Under the pieces are notes generated by a model, which was given only the letters and a program-made list of their open reading frames with translations, made no database searches and had not been told where the DNA came from. A program made the position numbers and the translations under genes. From a virus, in the IMG/VR virus record IMGVR_UViG_3300045119_000186, positions 1 through 42,388 of that record: 42,388 bases of DNA; one strand, written 5' to 3'. Within the stretch, counting starts at the first letter, position 1. Each line of letters opens with the position of its first letter. This document shows positions 31,458-39,700 of this stretch, piece by piece.

Positions 31458-31549
31458 GGTTGGTGCAAGCACTCCCGGGTGGAGCAGAAGCCACGCTTGG
31501 TCAGCCAAGCGACTACACGGCCCGCCCAGCCGGTTGGTGCAAGCACTCC
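31458..31549 (-). repeat. 18-bp direct repeats and a stem-loop in the capsid leader
   Basis: GGTTGGTGCAAGCACTCC occurs at 31458-31475 and again at 31532-31549, and each copy contains the palindrome GTGCAAGCAC. Between them a perfect 7-bp stem with a 4-base loop lies at 31494-31511 (CGCTTGG/CCAAGCG). The 226-nt gap between scaffold and capsid is long for this genome. It may hold an RNA processing or stability element, or a capsid promoter. No clear promoter was found. Confidence 0.55.
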
Positions 31550-31591
31550 TTCGGGCGACGGCGGGACGCTACGAGCGTATCTACTGTGCCG

Positions 31592-32716
31592 TCAATACCG
31601 GCCGTTGCCGCTGCTGTTGGTGGATGCACGGCGGGCGCTGAGCAGGGCGGCGGCATTGCGGGCATTGGGTGCGGCCTCGAACGCCTGTTCCATGGCCTGC
31701 ACCTGGGCGGCGGCGGCTGGCGGCGGGCGCACGCCACGCACCTGGGCGGTCTGCACCGGCCTGGGGGCTGTGGTTTTGGCGCCTTCCACCATGCGGTCGA
31801 ACATCATGGCCTTCATCATGCTCTCGACGTGGCGCGGATCGGACAGTCCCTGGAGTTCCTGCCTCGTGTAGCCGCCTTTGCTTTCGGCCCAGCGGGCGAT
31901 ATCGCGTTGGACGGCACTCCGTGACGCATCATCGCGCCAGAACTCGTATTTCTCCGACAGCATTTTGTTGCCGGCCTCGACCTGTTGCGACATCGAGCGG
32001 TCGTAGGCTTGCTGCTGCAGTTGGGTGAGGGTGCCGAGGCGTTGCTGTTCGGCGGTGGCGGCTTGATACGCGGCGAACTGGCGCAGGTAGCCCTGCGGGT
32101 CGCTTTCGATCAGGCCGGGGTCTGGCGGTGTCGCTCCCTGGAGCCGCTCACCAAGCTTGGCGAGTTCCGGCTGGATATGGGGCAGCACGGTGGCGAGTGC
32201 CTCGGCCTGCTGCTGGAGCTGTTGGCGCTGCTGGGCGAGTTCCTGGGTCTTCCTCGTGTAGTCGGCGGCCTGGCCCATCGCCGTCCTGATTTGGGCGGCG
32301 GTGACGCGGTGGCCGTCGATCGTATAGACGCCATCGGTTGCCCCTTCGGTGGGGGAATCCTCGGCCGGTGCTGGCGCCGCTCCCTGATCCAACCCCAGCG
32401 CCTTGGCGATGGTGTCGTAGCTGTCGGTCGGGGTGGCGGCCTTCCCCTCGGCTGCCGGCGCTGCGGGCTGTGCGGGAGCTGCTGGCGCTCCTTGGGGTGT
32501 TCCCGCTGCAGCAGGCGCCTGACGGCCCTGTGCGGCGTCCTGGCGGCGTTTGGCGGCCAGCATGCGGCCGGCATCGGAGAGGCTGATGGCCTCCTGGGAC
32601 GCTGGCGCGGGGGCGTTGACGACGTTGGTGTTGGTTGCCGGTGCCGGGGTGGCCGGCTGGGCTGCTGCGGGCGTGGCTGCCGGGGCAGCAGGCGCGGATG
32701 GGCTACTCTCACTCAT
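31592..32716 (-). CDS. Scaffolding protein
   Basis: This is a 374-aa protein. The first 120 residues are Pro/Ala-rich and probably disordered. A charged coiled-coil region follows (about 150-205, YTRKTQELAQQRQQLQQQAE). A C-terminal helical region contains EKYEFWRDDASRSAVQRDI and ends basic. Composition, coiled coil and location just before the capsid gene are typical of phage scaffolds. No protease domain is visible. Confidence 0.8.
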   Translation of the reverse strand: MSESSPSAPAAPAATPAAAQPATPAPATNTNVVNAPAPASQEAISLSDAGRMLAAKRRQDAAQGRQAPAAAGTPQGAPAAPAQPAAPAAEGKAATPTDSYDTIAKALGLDQGAAPAPAEDSPTEGATDGVYTIDGHRVTAAQIRTAMGQAADYTRKTQELAQQRQQLQQQAEALATVLPHIQPELAKLGERLQGATPPDPGLIESDPQGYLRQFAAYQAATAEQQRLGTLTQLQQQAYDRSMSQQVEAGNKMLSEKYEFWRDDASRSAVQRDIARWAESKGGYTRQELQGLSDPRHVESMMKAMMFDRMVEGAKTTAPRPVQTAQVRGVRPPPAAAAQVQAMEQAFEAAPNARNAAALLSARRASTNSSGNGRY

Positions 32717-32725
32717 GGTACATCC

Positions 32726-32998
32726 TCATTCAAACCGCCGCCCATCGGTCTCCCGCTGGTTCTGCAGCAGCGCGGTATCGAGGCGTGAGCGCATTTCGGT
32801 AGCCAGGTGGTCGATGGCCCTGGCGAGATTACGGGCGTCCTCGCGCTCACGGATATCGGCGCCATGCACCGCCGTCTGCACCGCGCCCTCGCGAATAAAC
32901 CCGAGCATGTCCATCAGTTCGCGGTCCTGCAGCAGGCGATGGGCCTCGCCGCCGCGGCGCTGGATCTCGTAGCGTTCCTCGCGGGAGAGGTCGCTCAT
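32726..32998 (-). CDS. 90-aa helical hypothetical protein
   Basis: It begins MSDLSREERYE and is a charged helical protein (DREDARN-like segments, then AIDHLATEMRSRLDTALLQ). The first 28 bases of its gene are repeated exactly at 33265-33292, upstream of the neighbouring gene. Its start overlaps the upstream stop as ATGA. It lies between portal and scaffold and may be an assembly factor. Confidence 0.6.
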   Translation of the reverse strand: MSDLSREERYEIQRRGGEAHRLLQDRELMDMLGFIREGAVQTAVHGADIREREDARNLARAIDHLATEMRSRLDTALLQNQRETDGRRFE

Positions 32999-33292
32999 TG
33001 CCGCGGCGGCTTTTCTACTTCCAGCCGCAGTCGTGCTAATGTGTCTTGCATCGCCATCCTACGCGCCTGCCAGCGGAAATACGCATCCATACCCTCCTCT
33101 GGCTTTGGCATTTCACTGTATATACGTTCCGTAGCCTCTGTAAGCCAGTAATGCATCTTTGTCAGAAACGGATGGATGTACGGAAGCAGGGTTTCCAACG
33201 CCTTTTCCCGCTCCGCAACTGCTCGCTCTCGTTCGTCCAGCGAAAGCTGCTTGCGTCGAGACATTAGCGTTCCTCGCGGGAGAGGTCGCTCA
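32970..33292. repeat. 28-bp exact direct repeats flanking one gene
   Basis: The 28-mer at 32970-32997 recurs at 33265-33292 with an offset of 295 bases. The right copy reads on the minus strand as GTG followed by codons for SDLSREER and a TAA that overlaps the next ATG. It is therefore a nine-codon remnant of the 5' end of the 32726-32998 gene. The segment between the repeats carries the 32995-33264 gene. Confidence 0.85.
32995..33264 (-). CDS. 89-aa coiled-coil protein, possible insertion
   Basis: A charged protein beginning MSRRKQLSLDERERAVAER, which is coiled-coil-like, followed by ETLLPYIHPFLTKMHYWL and a basic end. It overlaps the next gene by four bases. Its start overlaps the TAA of the nine-codon remnant, so translation could be coupled to that mini-ORF. 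The flanking 28-bp repeats suggest that it was inserted or amplified. Its function is unknown. Confidence 0.6.
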   Translation of the reverse strand: MSRRKQLSLDERERAVAEREKALETLLPYIHPFLTKMHYWLTEATERIYSEMPKPEEGMDAYFRWQARRMAMQDTLARLRLEVEKPPRQ

Positions 33293-33296
33293 CGGG

Positions 33297-33542
33297 CTAT
33301 CGCTGCTTGGGCGTTGTGGTTCTGCTGATGGTGGGTAACTTGGCGGTGCCGCGATCCTTGCCCGCCCCGGCCGCCCCGCCGCCCTGGGGCTTATTTTGTC
33401 CGGCTTTCGGGATAGTTTTTGTGCTTTGGGAACCTGTTGCGCGTGTGACCATGGTGGCCTCCTGATGTGGGTCGATCGGATAAATAATGTCCATAAGGTC
33501 GCACATGACCTCGAAGAAGAGCGGATGAAGCTCATCCGTCAT
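33297..33542 (-). CDS. 81-aa virion-region protein
   Basis: It starts MTDELHPLFFEVMCDLMDIIYP, a hydrophobic helix, and continues with a basic Gly/Lys/Thr-rich tail (KAGQNKPQGGGAAGAGKDRG). It is the next gene after the portal in transcription order and is preceded by a strong stem-loop. It could be a small capsid-associated protein. No family is known. Confidence 0.55.
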   Translation of the reverse strand: MTDELHPLFFEVMCDLMDIIYPIDPHQEATMVTRATGSQSTKTIPKAGQNKPQGGGAAGAGKDRGTAKLPTISRTTTPKQR

Positions 33543-33591
33543 GGGCCTATTGTCCTGGTGTAATTAGGAATTTCAACCTGGAAAGTGAGCC

Positions 33592-33622
33592 GGCCGAGCG
33601 GTGTTTCAGGCACCGCTCGGCC
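33592..33622. terminator. Strong stem-loop after the portal gene
   Basis: GGCCGAGCGGTG (33592-33603) pairs perfectly with CACCGCTCGGCC (33611-33622) across a 7-base loop, and outer bases AGTGA/TCACT can extend it. It sits in the 156-base gap between the portal and the next gene. Neither strand has a good T tract after the stem, so it may be an RNA processing or stability element rather than a simple terminator. Confidence 0.55.
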
Positions 33623-33698
33623 TCACTCGCGACAATGGAGAGGAGCTCCATGTGTGCCGCCGGCCAGCTTTCTAGCACAGCTTCTATGCATCGTGGAA

Positions 33699-36413
33699 TT
33701 ACTGCCCTGGTTGTGGTGGTGGCCCGCCCGGCCTCGGCAATGGCGGCCCTCCGGGTCCGAACAGGCTCTTCGCTGCTGCGTTGGCGGCGATGTTCCCATA
33801 GGCGCTCGGCATCTGCCCCTGCATCAGCGCCTGGCGCGTGGCCATCGCCTGGGCTGGGTTGAACGAGCCGGCAGGCGGCCCGATGGGCTGCTGTGGGCGT
33901 GGCGGCACCATCGATGGCCCGGGCGCCCCTTGGGGCATCCCTGGCGGCCGTGGTGGGCCTTGTGGCGGCTGGCCTGGCGGTGGCCCTGCCGTGGCGGGCA
34001 TCTGCGGGCTGGTGGGCGGCGGCAGGTTGCCGAGCAGCTGGATGCCCGGCACCCTCGACGCCATGGCCTGCTGAAACTCGGTGAGTGACGGCACGGGAGT
34101 GCCGAACTGGGCGCCGGCGACCCAGGTCTTGGTCCAGGCGTCCAGCGCGGCCTTGTCCCTGTTCAGATCATCGTCGGTCAGCATCTGCGCCCGCTTGGTC
34201 TGCTCGCTGGCCCGGTCGTTCTCGACATCCGCCGCCGTCTTACCGGCCTGCACCTGGGCGAGGATCAGCGACGGATCGGGCGGTGTGGGTGGTGGCGGCG
34301 GCGCCTGGAACCCAGGGGGTAATGCCTTAAAATACGAGGACACATCAGCAATGTTGGCGGTTTCCAACATCCGGCTGAGCGTATTCCGGTATTCCGGCAC
34401 GCCGACCAAGGGATTGGTTAACCCTTGCGTCTGCATGATCATTTCCTGCTTGCCGGCGATTTGGCTCAACATCGCCAGCCGTTCCATCGGCATGCCCTTG
34501 CCGCCGACATTGACGCTGGTCTGCCACATCACGCCCAGCGCACGCGGGTCGATCGGCACCCATTGCCCTCTAATCCTGTACACATTCGGCCGGTCCTGAT
34601 GCCGCGCCATCATCCTCAACAAGCCCGAATACAGCGGCGCCAACCCGGTCTCGGCCAGCGTGCGCGCCATCATGTCGAGCCGGTCCTGCGCCGCCGATGT
34701 CTGTGCCGAGACGGCCACCGGGGCAGTCGATTGCAGCTCATCCACGGTGAGGCCCTGGCTCGCCCGCGTAATGCCCGTCCTGCTCTCTCTGATCGCCTCC
34801 AGGGCCTGCATCATCTCAAGCGCCGCCTGACCCGTATACGGCTTCACCAGCTCGGTGACGGCGCCGGCCTGGGTGGTGCGGATGATCGACCCGATGGCCG
34901 TTTGTCTGGCGTCCGCGAGGTTGACCTGGCCCAGCGTCACGACCGTGCGCGGGAACATGCTCTGCGCCAGGCTGTCGAGCGTCGCGCGCATGACCCGGCT
35001 TTCGACCCGCTGCAGGTCCATGACCATGTCGGCCTGCGAGTAACCGATCAGCCTTCCGGGTTCCCTGTATGGGGTAAAACAAGCGAGCGGTATTTCATCC
35101 ACCCGCTCCCACTGGATCATCTTGGTGGCATTACCCAGCATATGAACGTGGATGAGTTCCGCTTTATGGTCGTTATCTGTATCGCACCTGATCCAGCCCT
35201 CGGCGTATCGACAGATGCCCATACTGCGGTCACCTGGGGGCGACGGCTTGATGTTGTGCCCTTGCGCCGGGTTACGGGCGATCATCTCGCGGCGCTGCTG
35301 TGGCCGCATCATGGTGTCGCAGTAGGCCAGGATCTTGTCCTCGGGCAGCCCCATCTCGATCAGGTCGCTGGCCGGCACATCGCGCACGTGGAAGATACCA
35401 CGAGCGCCATCGACGGTATCGGCGTCGGCGACCACCCAGACGCACTCGGCGGGCACGGCCTCGACTACCGGCCAGTTCTGCTGCGCGGTGCGGGTGATGG
35501 TGGCACTCCAGATCTCGGGGGCGCCGCCGCTTTGTAGATACATCGCCCCGTCTGGGGTCTTTTGCAGGGTGGAGATTTCCTCGTCCGTCATCGGGCGCCG
35601 GACGATGCGCTGCGCCTCGATGCCGGGCTGGGCGAGCAGCATCTGGAGTTGCGGCTGTAGCAGGCCCTCGCAGACATCCGTCCGCACCTGCTCGCGCTTG
35701 CCCCAATACCAGCGCGCCCACCCGGCTTTGCGGGTCAGGGCATCCAGCAGGACATCGTGCAGCACCTGCCAGCCATGGTTGGCGGTCATGAGCGCCCAGC
35801 GGGCATAGTCGGTCGCCTGGCGCGCCAACGTCGTCGCTAATTGATCATTGCCGGTGATCTCGGATGAAATCGGCTCAAAGCTGACCGGGTCTTCGACGCC
35901 GGTGAACACGCGGAGGAGGCTCGGCAGTGTGCTCCTGATGGTATCGCGCACCACCGTGAGCACGATTTGTGACCGCCCTGGCGTTTCATCACCAAGCGGG
36001 CGCCCATCGTAGTATTGCGACGCCGTGATCCGTTCGCGCGACAGATACGCGTCGTAATTCTGTGCGACGCCAAAATAATACTGCGCGACCGCCTCAATCT
36101 CCCTGTCGTCCTTGCCGAGGCGTTCGAATACGATCTCCTGCTGCCACGGCACCCCGGCCGGCTTGGATGTCGGCCGCAGCCCGGCCGCGTAGCGCCGCAG
36201 GTTTGGCGGCAGGCCCTGGTCCGGATCGTCGGGAACATCGGCGCGCGGCTGTGGGACTAAGTAAGCAAGCATTTGCTCGCTACCAAGATTTAGGCCCTGA
36301 GGCTGCATGCCGCTGGGAACAAGATTGGGCAGCGGCGGCAGGGGCGGGATCATCCCCTGGGGCATCCCTATGGGGGACAGCAGGCCGCCGGGTCGTTGGA
36401 TCAGTCCGCTCAT
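33699..36413 (-). CDS. Portal protein
   Basis: This is a 904-aa protein. An N-terminal Pro/Leu-rich segment (1-50) is followed by a core: REIEAVAQYYFGVAQNYDAYLSRE, TLPSLLRVFTGVEDPVSFEP, LLDALTRKAGWARWYWG and AECVWVVADADTVDGA. Long helices come next and a Pro/Gly/Gln-rich tail (about 800-904) ends it. Length, layout and place after the terminase fit podovirus portal proteins of the P22-like/T7-like type. It forms the DNA-entry ring. Confidence 0.85.
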   Translation of the reverse strand: MSGLIQRPGGLLSPIGMPQGMIPPLPPLPNLVPSGMQPQGLNLGSEQMLAYLVPQPRADVPDDPDQGLPPNLRRYAAGLRPTSKPAGVPWQQEIVFERLGKDDREIEAVAQYYFGVAQNYDAYLSRERITASQYYDGRPLGDETPGRSQIVLTVVRDTIRSTLPSLLRVFTGVEDPVSFEPISSEITGNDQLATTLARQATDYARWALMTANHGWQVLHDVLLDALTRKAGWARWYWGKREQVRTDVCEGLLQPQLQMLLAQPGIEAQRIVRRPMTDEEISTLQKTPDGAMYLQSGGAPEIWSATITRTAQQNWPVVEAVPAECVWVVADADTVDGARGIFHVRDVPASDLIEMGLPEDKILAYCDTMMRPQQRREMIARNPAQGHNIKPSPPGDRSMGICRYAEGWIRCDTDNDHKAELIHVHMLGNATKMIQWERVDEIPLACFTPYREPGRLIGYSQADMVMDLQRVESRVMRATLDSLAQSMFPRTVVTLGQVNLADARQTAIGSIIRTTQAGAVTELVKPYTGQAALEMMQALEAIRESRTGITRASQGLTVDELQSTAPVAVSAQTSAAQDRLDMMARTLAETGLAPLYSGLLRMMARHQDRPNVYRIRGQWVPIDPRALGVMWQTSVNVGGKGMPMERLAMLSQIAGKQEMIMQTQGLTNPLVGVPEYRNTLSRMLETANIADVSSYFKALPPGFQAPPPPPTPPDPSLILAQVQAGKTAADVENDRASEQTKRAQMLTDDDLNRDKAALDAWTKTWVAGAQFGTPVPSLTEFQQAMASRVPGIQLLGNLPPPTSPQMPATAGPPPGQPPQGPPRPPGMPQGAPGPSMVPPRPQQPIGPPAGSFNPAQAMATRQALMQGQMPSAYGNIAANAAAKSLFGPGGPPLPRPGGPPPQPGQ

Positions 36414-36640
36414 GACCTGGCCTTTTTCAGCTTCTCGACAGCCTGCTCGATGACGGCCATGCGTTGCCGCAAATCAAATGCGCCGGTCTTCGTCTCCAGG
36501 AAGATCCTGCCAACTTCCTCAACGATGTTATCTGCCACTGCCTGGGCGGCCTCGTTGACGATGCGTCGCACCCACTCCTGCATGATCGCCATGTGGCGGG
36601 GGTCATCATCGGGTGGTGGCCATTGCGGAAGACTGCTCAC
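36410..36640 (-). CDS. 76-aa helical protein upstream of the portal
   Basis: The likely start is the GTG at 36640 (SSLPQWPPP), about 11 bases after AGGA. A longer frame from 36763 overlaps the upstream gene. Most of the protein is two charged helices (MQEWVRRIVNEAAQAVADN, then FDLRQRMAVIEQAVEKLKK). The end overlaps the portal start by four bases. The position suggests a head assembly accessory. Confidence 0.6.
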   Translation of the reverse strand: MSSLPQWPPPDDDPRHMAIMQEWVRRIVNEAAQAVADNIVEEVGRIFLETKTGAFDLRQRMAVIEQAVEKLKKARS

Positions 36641-36650
36641 ATGCGCATCC

Positions 36651-37202
36651 TCACCAGTTCGCCGTGTCGGTGCCGGAGCCACCGCCAGCGCTGTTGCCGC
36701 CGGAATTACCGGCGCCACTGCCCTCGGCAGAACCCTGGTCGCCGCCGGTCTCGTTGCCACCACCGCCTAGTAGCCCTTGCGGCGCGTTCTGGTTCGCCCG
36801 CGCCTGCCTGGCCTGTTCCGCCTGGATCATCGCCAGGATGTCGGCCAGGCCCGGCAGTTGTGGGGTGGCCTGTGCCGGTGCGGGCGCCTGGCGCCCCCAC
36901 ATGTCGTAGCCGCTCGCCCCTGGATTGACGGCGCTGGACCCTTGCTGTGCCTGTGGCAATCCCGGCCCCACGTTCAGCGGCGGCGCGGCGGGTGCTGGTG
37001 CTGCGGCCTGCGGCTGCGGCTGTCCCGTGATGACATGGCCCCACTTGTCGTAGGTGGGATCGGGCGCTGGAGCCTGTGGAGCCTGCGTGCTGAACTGCGG
37101 CGCGCCCGCACCGAAGAATGACGAGATCGCTGTCGCCAGCTGCCCCTGCCCGCTGTCGGGCGTGATGCCCTGCGCCACCACAGGACCAAGTAGGCCACTC
37201 AT
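36651..37202 (-). CDS. 183-aa Pro/Ala/Gly-rich virion protein
   Basis: It begins MSGLLGPVVAQG and is dominated by Ala/Pro/Gln and a Gly/Ser-rich end. Two repeats of a YDKWG/YDMWG motif occur (PTYDKWGHVITG and SGYDMWGRQAP). It overlaps the upstream zinc-ribbon gene by four bases. Probably an unstructured head-associated protein. No family is recognised. Confidence 0.6.
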   Translation of the reverse strand: MSGLLGPVVAQGITPDSGQGQLATAISSFFGAGAPQFSTQAPQAPAPDPTYDKWGHVITGQPQPQAAAPAPAAPPLNVGPGLPQAQQGSSAVNPGASGYDMWGRQAPAPAQATPQLPGLADILAMIQAEQARQARANQNAPQGLLGGGGNETGGDQGSAEGSGAGNSGGNSAGGGSGTDTANW

Positions 37203-37372
37203 GCGCGTGCTGTCGCGGGCTTGAATTTACGCCCCGCCCAGCATCGCCTGCACCAAAACAAAACAGGCTCGCTGGTTTCCGGATCGTACCCATGCGTCGG
37301 CTTACGGCGTTGGCATTTCACGCACACAGTCGGTGTCCAGTGAAACGTCCCCCGTTCTTGGGATAACCTCAT
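37199..37372 (-). CDS. 57-aa zinc-ribbon protein beside the terminase
   Basis: CVKC (residues 17-20) and CRRC (41-44) are separated by 20 residues and flanked by Arg/Lys, which is the zinc-ribbon layout. The ATG overlaps the terminase stop as ATGA and follows a very strong ribosome-binding site, GGAGGTGGAGG. The gene is short and easily missed. A DNA- or RNA-binding role, perhaps in packaging, is inferred only from the ribbon and position. Confidence 0.7.
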   Translation of the reverse strand: MRLSQERGTFHWTPTVCVKCQRRKPTHGYDPETSEPVLFWCRRCWAGRKFKPATARA

Positions 37373-38841
37373 ACCTCCACCTCCTGGCCGAGATCCATGC
37401 GCAAACCTACCTTGTCGTAGATCCCGCCGCTCATCCCCGACCCGACCCCCAGTCCCTGCTGGCAGAATGTGAGGTTCAATGCGTCCGCGTAATCACATGA
37501 TGGCAGGCCCCTGGCGCGCATGCTGTTCTTGTCCTCCACCTTCAACCGCCCATCGCTCAGGAACGCATACCGCGGCGCCACCAGGTCATCGCGTAGCCGC
37601 TCATGGCGCGGCAGCCGAACCGCACGTGACGACAGCCACTCCTTACACCGCACCCACAGCTCGTCTCTGAGCCGGCTATAACGTCCAGTCGTGCTCGGGC
37701 TCTCCGAGACATTGACGCCGAGAATGGGCAACCCCTGCTCGTTCAACCGGTCAACCACGCCCGCCCCGATCCCGATCACGTCGATGCAGATCAGCACCGG
37801 CTTCTGGATCTGGGCGTCCCATTCCGCCTTGATCGCCCCCGCCAGCATCATGGTATCCAGCTGGTGGAAGCTGCGCGGCATCTCAGGCACCACATTGCCC
37901 CGCCGCTTGATGAGGACACTGGCATCGGTGCCAAACCGCGCGACATCCACGCCCCATATTTCCGGCGATCCGTCCAGCGCGACATCCCGCACCATGGCGC
38001 CGTCAACCAGCTCGGCTGGGATCAGCGTGTCGGCATCAGCCAGCGGGAATTCGCCCAGCACCCGCACCCGATACGCATTGCTGTCCTGGCCATACCGGCC
38101 AGCGATCTCGTCGGCAAAGTCCTGCGTCACCCGCGGGCTGTCCTGGTAACCCACCTTCATGGTAAACCACCGATCCCGCTCCAGCATGAACGCCTTCCAG
38201 AAGAAGCCGCTGGAGCGGGTCGGGTTCCCGATGAGCAGCGTGATCGCGCCGGCACTGCTCATCGATCCTGATGCCGCCTCGAACACCTGTTCCGGCACGC
38301 CCGACGCCTCGTCCACCACCAGCAGGATGTTGTCCGAGTGCAGGCCGGCAAGGGCTTCAGGGGTCTCAGGCCTGCTGGTCCTCGCCGTAATAAAACACTC
38401 CGGGTTGCTCTTCAGCGTGATGTGGTCGGAGGTCACGTGCCACAACTCGCGCCACGCCCCCGGCAACCGATCGAGCCATTTGATCACCTCGGGGTAGAGG
38501 GCATCGAATAACTGCGGGCTGCTCGGGGCCGTCATCGCCAGCTTGAACGGGGCGCGGGTGTTGGAGAACCACACAGCAACCCAGGCGGCCAGCGCGGTCT
38601 TGCCGGGCCCGTGGCAGCTGCGCACCGCGATCCGGGTGTGCCCCCGCGCCAGCGCCCGCAGCACCTTCAGCTGCCAGTCGTCAGGTTCAGCTAATAACAC
38701 TTCCCGAACAAATGCGATCGGCGCCCGGGCATACCGCGCCAGAGAGACTTCATACGGATTTGGTGCCCTCGCAATCGCTTCCGCCCACGAGGGTGGCATC
38801 CGCTCCGCATAGTCAGGGGCGGCAGTTTCACTCATCAGCAT
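37369..38841 (-). CDS. terL: Terminase large subunit
   Basis: This is a 490-aa protein. The Walker A motif is SCHGPGKT (about 75-82) and Walker B is ILLVVDEA (about 172-179) with the catalytic Glu. The motor coupling motif is LLIGNPTRSSG (about 203-212). The C-terminal nuclease domain has VDVARFGTD (about 298-306), an Asp in CIDVIGIG (about 354) and SCDYADAL with Asp at about 450. It packages genomic DNA into the prohead. Two alternative starts (38841 and 38835) are two codons apart. Confidence 0.93.
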   Translation of the reverse strand: MLMSETAAPDYAERMPPSWAEAIARAPNPYEVSLARYARAPIAFVREVLLAEPDDWQLKVLRALARGHTRIAVRSCHGPGKTALAAWVAVWFSNTRAPFKLAMTAPSSPQLFDALYPEVIKWLDRLPGAWRELWHVTSDHITLKSNPECFITARTSRPETPEALAGLHSDNILLVVDEASGVPEQVFEAASGSMSSAGAITLLIGNPTRSSGFFWKAFMLERDRWFTMKVGYQDSPRVTQDFADEIAGRYGQDSNAYRVRVLGEFPLADADTLIPAELVDGAMVRDVALDGSPEIWGVDVARFGTDASVLIKRRGNVVPEMPRSFHQLDTMMLAGAIKAEWDAQIQKPVLICIDVIGIGAGVVDRLNEQGLPILGVNVSESPSTTGRYSRLRDELWVRCKEWLSSRAVRLPRHERLRDDLVAPRYAFLSDGRLKVEDKNSMRARGLPSCDYADALNLTFCQQGLGVGSGMSGGIYDKVGLRMDLGQEVEV

Positions 38842-39115
38842 GCAGTTCAGACGGCAGCGGCGGCAGGGTGCGTACGCCCGGCCGCAGTGGCTGAGGGGGT
38901 CGCTGGCGTGGTTCCGGTGCGGGCCGGGCCCCAGGCTGCGGCCGCATCTTCGGCAGATGCAACGCCTGCGTCTGCTTGGTGACGGAATACTTCGACCGCC
39001 CCAGCATGCGCCCGATGAGCACCGGGCCGAGGCCGTTCTCCCACATCTGCCGCAACAGGGCGCGCTCTTCGTCGGTCCAGGGAACGCTGACGACGTGCTT
39101 CATGCTGGCTGGCAT
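38828..39115 (-). CDS. GcrA/Myb-like protein, terminase small subunit candidate
   Basis: This is a 95-aa protein. Residues 12-50 (WTDEERALLRQMWENG, then IGRMLGRSKYSVTKQTQAL) form a SANT/Myb-type helix-turn-helix like that of GcrA cell-cycle regulators and some small terminases. The tail is Pro/Arg-rich. It lies directly upstream of the large terminase and overlaps it. A small terminase that binds the packaging site is the simplest reading; a transcription regulator is the alternative. Confidence 0.65.
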   Translation of the reverse strand: MPASMKHVVSVPWTDEERALLRQMWENGLGPVLIGRMLGRSKYSVTKQTQALHLPKMRPQPGARPAPEPRQRPPQPLRPGVRTLPPLPSELHADE

Positions 39116-39168
39116 GGCGGCTCTCCGCAGTGCTAGGATGGGGCCGCAATAAGTCCGAGAACCTCAGC

Positions 39169-39204
39169 GCCCCGTATCTCCCTGTGAGTGCGGGGCTTTT
39201 CTTT
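39169..39204 (+). terminator. Rho-independent terminator-like hairpin
   Basis: GCCCCG (39169-39174) and CGGGGC (39191-39196) form a stem around a 16-base loop, followed by TTTTCTTT. It reads as a terminator on the plus strand. No plus-strand gene ends just before it, since it lies in the divergent gap before the gene at 39291. It could end a small RNA or act as an attenuator for that gene. Confidence 0.55.
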
Positions 39205-39290
39205 GCCCAGAGGCCGGTCAATTGTGGCAACTGGCACTTTGCTGCATGGCAGGCGCGGAAATGGGGCATTTTGGAGAGTAGGAGGCGGGC

Positions 39291-39491
39291 ATGCGGCTTG
39301 GTTTCCGGCGTGACTTTGATCCTGCCCTACTCTCGTGGGGAGGCCCGGATGAGCCAGCGGCCGAGGAATGCTCGATCTGCGAGGCTGCGTTCGACGAGGA
39401 CGACGTGCCGCTGATCATGTGGCGCGAGGACGGCTGGTGCGTGCGCCTCTGCGACGCCTGCGTGGAGCGGTGGATCGAGGCCAAGCCGTGA
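39291..39491 (+). CDS. 66-aa zinc-binding phage protein
   Basis: CSIC (residues 28-31) and CDAC (about 55-58) with intervening FDEDDVPLIMW form a zinc-binding treble-clef-type motif. GGAGGCGGGC precedes the ATG. Proteins of this type are common small hypothetical genes in alphaproteobacterial phages. It is on the plus strand, divergent from the late operon, and followed by another zinc-ribbon gene. Confidence 0.75.
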   Translation: MRLGFRRDFDPALLSWGGPDEPAAEECSICEAAFDEDDVPLIMWREDGWCVRLCDACVERWIEAKP

Positions 39492-39502
39492 GGGGCAGGT
39501 TG

Positions 39503-39700
39503 ATGAGTAGGAACAAACCTCTGGTGGCGCTGCGTGGCGACGAATTCCGCATCATGTGCCCAGCGTGTAGCGTTATGTGGAGCACGATGACGCTACCAAG
39601 CGAGTGTCCAGACTGCGGGCGAGAGGTCACGTTGCGGATTGTCCAGCCACGCCACGCTGGCCGAGCTACTTCGTCAGGCACGCCGACAGCAACTGGTTGA
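39503..39700 (+). CDS. 65-aa zinc-ribbon protein
   Basis: CPAC (about residues 19-22) and CPDC (about 36-39) form a zinc ribbon around a short loop, followed by strand-forming residues VTLRIVQ. The start at 39503 was chosen because of GGGGCAGG upstream and because the N-terminal extension looks non-coding. It overlaps the convergent membrane-protein gene by 35 bases. The role is unknown. Confidence 0.65.
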   Translation: MSRNKPLVALRGDEFRIMCPACSVMWSTMTLPSECPDCGREVTLRIVQPRHAGRATSSGTPTATG

